Shown piece after piece: positions 63,885-64,000 of a stretch of 64,000 nucleotides of DNA. The stretch covers positions 1 through 64,000 of the forward strand of contig JAFLDO010000027.1 in NCBI GenBank assembly GCA_017302455.1, in the 5' to 3' direction. Position numbers and translations under genes: made by a program. Below the pieces are notes generated by a model. It did no database searches. It had not been told where the DNA came from and was given only the letters and a program-made list of their open reading frames with translations. This DNA is from Accumulibacter sp. GTDB taxonomy: Bacteria; Pseudomonadota; Gammaproteobacteria; Burkholderiales; Rhodocyclaceae. Each line of letters starts with the position of its first letter. The stretch's first letter is position 1.

Positions 63885-63940
63885 ACGATTCAGCAAAGAG
63901 CCTATATGATGGGGGCGCTTCTCGACAGAAGGAACGACCG

Positions 63941-64000
63941 ATGCGCAGTCTGCTCTTCAATACCTTCCTGGCCGGCCTGCTTCTCTGGCTAGTAATGGCC
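63941..64000 (+). CDS. Start of an exported or membrane protein (runs off window)
   Basis: Twenty codons, MRSLLFNTFLAGLLLWLVMA, look like a signal peptide or first transmembrane helix, with AGAAGGA eight bases before the ATG. The Fur-like site suggests iron regulation. Product cannot be identified. Confidence 0.6.
   Translation, partial: MRSLLFNTFLAGLLLWLVMA

Larger units (their letters stand above)
63526..63940. promoter_or_regulatory. Divergent control region of feoA and the right-edge gene
   Basis: About 415 bases without a gene. It contains two Fur-box-like palindromes and -10-like boxes for both directions (TATAGT on the minus strand near 63655 and TATGAT on the plus strand at 63905-63910). 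Confidence 0.6.

Overview
The window looks like a chromosomal segment of a GC-rich betaproteobacterium, most likely Rhodocyclales and plausibly a 'Candidatus Accumulibacter' relative. This is inferred from the block exbB-exbD-lpxK-trm112-kdsB-adk, an ahcY-metF operon behind an SAH riboswitch, an lptM-lysA pair divergent from cyaY, and a membrane H+-pyrophosphatase with an OmpA-like tail. No search was run, so the taxon is an inference. No rRNA, tRNA or CRISPR array was seen.

Layout. 1-5.5 kb is a scrambled accessory region. The left edge holds the end of an IS1182-type element that has cut off a HEAT-repeat/methyltransferase gene. That gene is coupled to a small two-TM, beta-rich protein resembling the effectors of nucleotide-signalling defence systems. 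Next come a diverged copy of the 3' end of a helicase gene, a scrap of a Kef-type antiporter and an intact Fic gene. 5.6-10.8 kb is the full-length exonuclease-RecQ-UvrD triple fusion. 10.8-24.2 kb is a 16-gene aryl-polyene-type type II fatty acid/polyketide cluster, all on the minus strand and mostly with 4-base overlaps. It has two ACPs, two ketosynthases plus a chain-length-factor-like protein, a ketoreductase, two dehydratases, an AMP ligase, an acyltransferase, a LolA-like carrier, an MMPL exporter, a methyltransferase, a hydrolase, a NodB-like deacetylase and a membrane protein. 24.3-30.2 kb holds murJ, a PEBP-family gene, a small secreted protein and hppA.

30.5-34.3 kb is the envelope/housekeeping operon exbB-exbD-lpxK-trm112-kdsB-adk (minus strand). 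34.5-39.9 kb is a tightly packed minus-strand run: ahcY, a four-TM protein, metF, a J-domain protein and three unknown proteins, headed by an SAH riboswitch. 40.2-48.7 kb has a NusG-domain-II protein, rapZ, an M20 hydrolase, a TctDE-like two-component pair, yaiI and a P2-type cation ATPase. A complete ISAs1-family element (TIRs and 8-bp target duplication) sits at 50.1-51.4 kb, followed by gpmI, a large palindromic terminator, lysA-lptM and cyaY.

55-64 kb is a metal-homeostasis region. A cobalamin riboswitch leads into cbiM-cbiN, followed by a cbiQ-cbiO remnant fused by an internal deletion and ending next to an OprB-type porin and a bacterioferritin. A second bacterioferritin-porin pair with an almost identical porin lies upstream. 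Then come a FeoB-associated Cys-rich protein, feoB and feoA, with Fur-box-like palindromes and the start of a divergent gene at the right edge.
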